DNA of 64,000 bases, from contig JANJXV010000195.1 in the NCBI GenBank assembly GCA_024803745.1, positions 1,789,369 to 1,853,368 on the forward strand, in the 5' to 3' direction. The translations under genes and the position numbers were made by a program. Position 1 is the stretch's first letter. Each line of letters starts with the position of its first letter. The stretch comes from Megascapheus bottae (lineage: Eukaryota > Chordata > Mammalia > Rodentia > Geomyidae). Below the pieces are notes generated by a model, which was given only the letters and a program-made list of their open reading frames with translations, did no database searches and had not been told where the DNA came from. This document shows, piece by piece, positions 63,401 through 64,000 of the stretch.

Positions 63401-63502
63401 TGTGTAGTCATAGAATCGCGGTGTGTGAAGTCATAGAATCGAGGTGAGTGAAGTCCTAGAATGGAGGTGAGTGAGGTCACAGAATGCAGGTGTGTGAAGT
63501 CA
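60457..63502 (+). repeat. 3046-bp HOR, copy 3
   Basis: The only private change I noticed is GGAGGAGTGTG near 61427 where copies 1 and 2 read GGAGGAGGGTG. Near-identity over 3 kb in DNA with no coding role points to very recent amplification or active homogenisation. Confidence 0.95.
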
Positions 63503-64000
63503 GAGAATGGAGGTGTGTGAAGTCACAGAATGGAGGTGTGTGATGTCATAGAATGGAGGCGTGTGTAGTCAAAGAGGAGGTGTGTGAAGTCAGAACGGAG
63601 GTGTGTGACGTCACAGAATGGAGGTGTGTGAACTTAGAATGGAGGTGTGTGAAGTCACAGAATGGAGGTATGTGAAGTCATAGAATGGACGTGTGTGAAT
63701 TCATAGAATGGAGATGTTTGAAGTCAGAATGGAGGCGTGTGAAGTCAGAGTGGAGATGTGTGAAGTCACAGAATGGTGGTGTGTGAAGTCATAGAATGGA
63801 GGTGTGTGAAGTCATAGAATGGCGGTGTGTGAAGTCATAGAATGGAGGTGTGTGAAGTCACAGAATGGAGGTGTGAGAAGACATAGAATGGAGTTGTGTG
63901 AAGTCAGAATGGAGGTGTGAAAGTCACAGAATGGAGGTGTGTGAAGTAACAGAATGGAGGTGTGTGAAGTCACAGAATGGATGTGAGTGTAGTCATAGTT
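63503..64000 (+). repeat. 3046-bp HOR, partial fourth copy
   Basis: The first 498 bp of the next unit reach the window edge, including AGGCGTGTGTAGTC at 63557 and the TGACGTCA octamer at 63606. The array clearly continues to the right, so its total copy number cannot be judged here. Confidence 0.95.

Larger units (their letters stand above)
1..64000 (+). repeat. Satellite array of a 23/21-bp monomer
   Basis: The complete window is head-to-tail copies of one short monomer. The head is GAATGGAGGTGTGTG and the linker is AAGTCACA, AAGTCATA or AAGTCAAA (23 bp in total) or AAGTCA (21 bp). A GAGG head in place of GAATGG gives units about 2 bp shorter still. No copy is inverted. The consensus has 9 G, 7 A, 5 T and 2 C, so the + strand is about 70% purine with strong G-over-C skew. 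Common variants are GGACGTGTG, GGATGTGTG, GGCGGTGTG, GCAGGTGTG, GTAGGTGTG and GAAGGTGTG heads. There is no stretch of even 300 bases that is not made of this monomer, so no gene or unique spacer is present. Long pure satellites like this are a eukaryotic feature. I cannot assign species or chromosomal position. Confidence 0.98.

Noticed and set aside
1..64000. CRISPR array (short regular repeats)
   Set aside because: There are no unique spacers: the 'spacers' would be the same monomer again, and there are no cas genes.
1..64000. Relation to human satellite II/III because of the GAATGG step
   Set aside because: Only one GAATG-type step occurs per 23 bp, and the rest of the monomer is unrelated to the GGAAT pentamer. 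I regard the similarity as chance.
1..64000. CENP-B box or telomeric repeat
   Set aside because: I saw no TTCG...CGGGA core and no TTAGGG-type run on either strand.
1..64000. Z-DNA from GTGTGTG
   Set aside because: The alternating run is only about seven bases per monomer, which is short for Z-DNA.

Overview
The whole 64 kb is one uninterrupted block of eukaryotic-type satellite DNA. I see no credible protein gene, RNA gene, transposon, CRISPR array or unique-sequence island. The basic monomer is 23 bp: a 15-bp head GAATGGAGGTGTGTG followed by an 8-bp linker AAGTCACA. The linker variants AAGTCATA and AAGTCAAA keep the 23-bp length, and the short linker AAGTCA gives 21 bp. All monomers face the same way, roughly 2,800 of them by length. 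The + strand is strongly purine- and G-rich and very poor in C. The species cannot be named from sequence alone. A large centromeric, pericentromeric, subtelomeric or sex/B-chromosome satellite of an animal or plant would fit; a bacterial or viral origin would not.

The monomers are organised into nested higher-order repeats (HORs). From left to right: 1-2382 is a partial unit of a 'class II' HOR. 2383-6480 holds two related units of about 1.9-2.0 kb. About 6060-15060 is a 9-kb class I block that recurs at about 26430-35070, and 15100-17930 is a further class I unit. 17975-26146 is a tandem pair of 4086-bp class II units. 35070-37513 is a class I/mixed stretch. 37514-44423 is a tandem pair of 3455-bp units with no difference that I could spot. 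44424-45340 is a fourth copy of a recurring block, here called Z. 45340-54365 is an older, scrambled mosaic. 54365-64000 is a tandem array of a 3046-bp unit, three full copies and a partial one, almost identical and running off the right edge.

Every HOR class carries one or two copies of a shared cassette of about 190 bp. It is recognised by an interrupted G-run after AGTCACAGA, a GTAGTCAT step, a nearly always preserved TGACGTCA octamer, a GGAATTGTGTG step and two AGTCCTAG linkers. This suggests that all the HORs descend from one ancestral unit. The open frames in the window are by-products of repeat phase, because 21-bp monomers are exactly seven codons, and they are not annotated as genes. 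The best candidates for something biologically new are the HOR hierarchy itself, the preserved CRE-like palindrome in the cassette, and the clustering of splice-donor-like motifs there.
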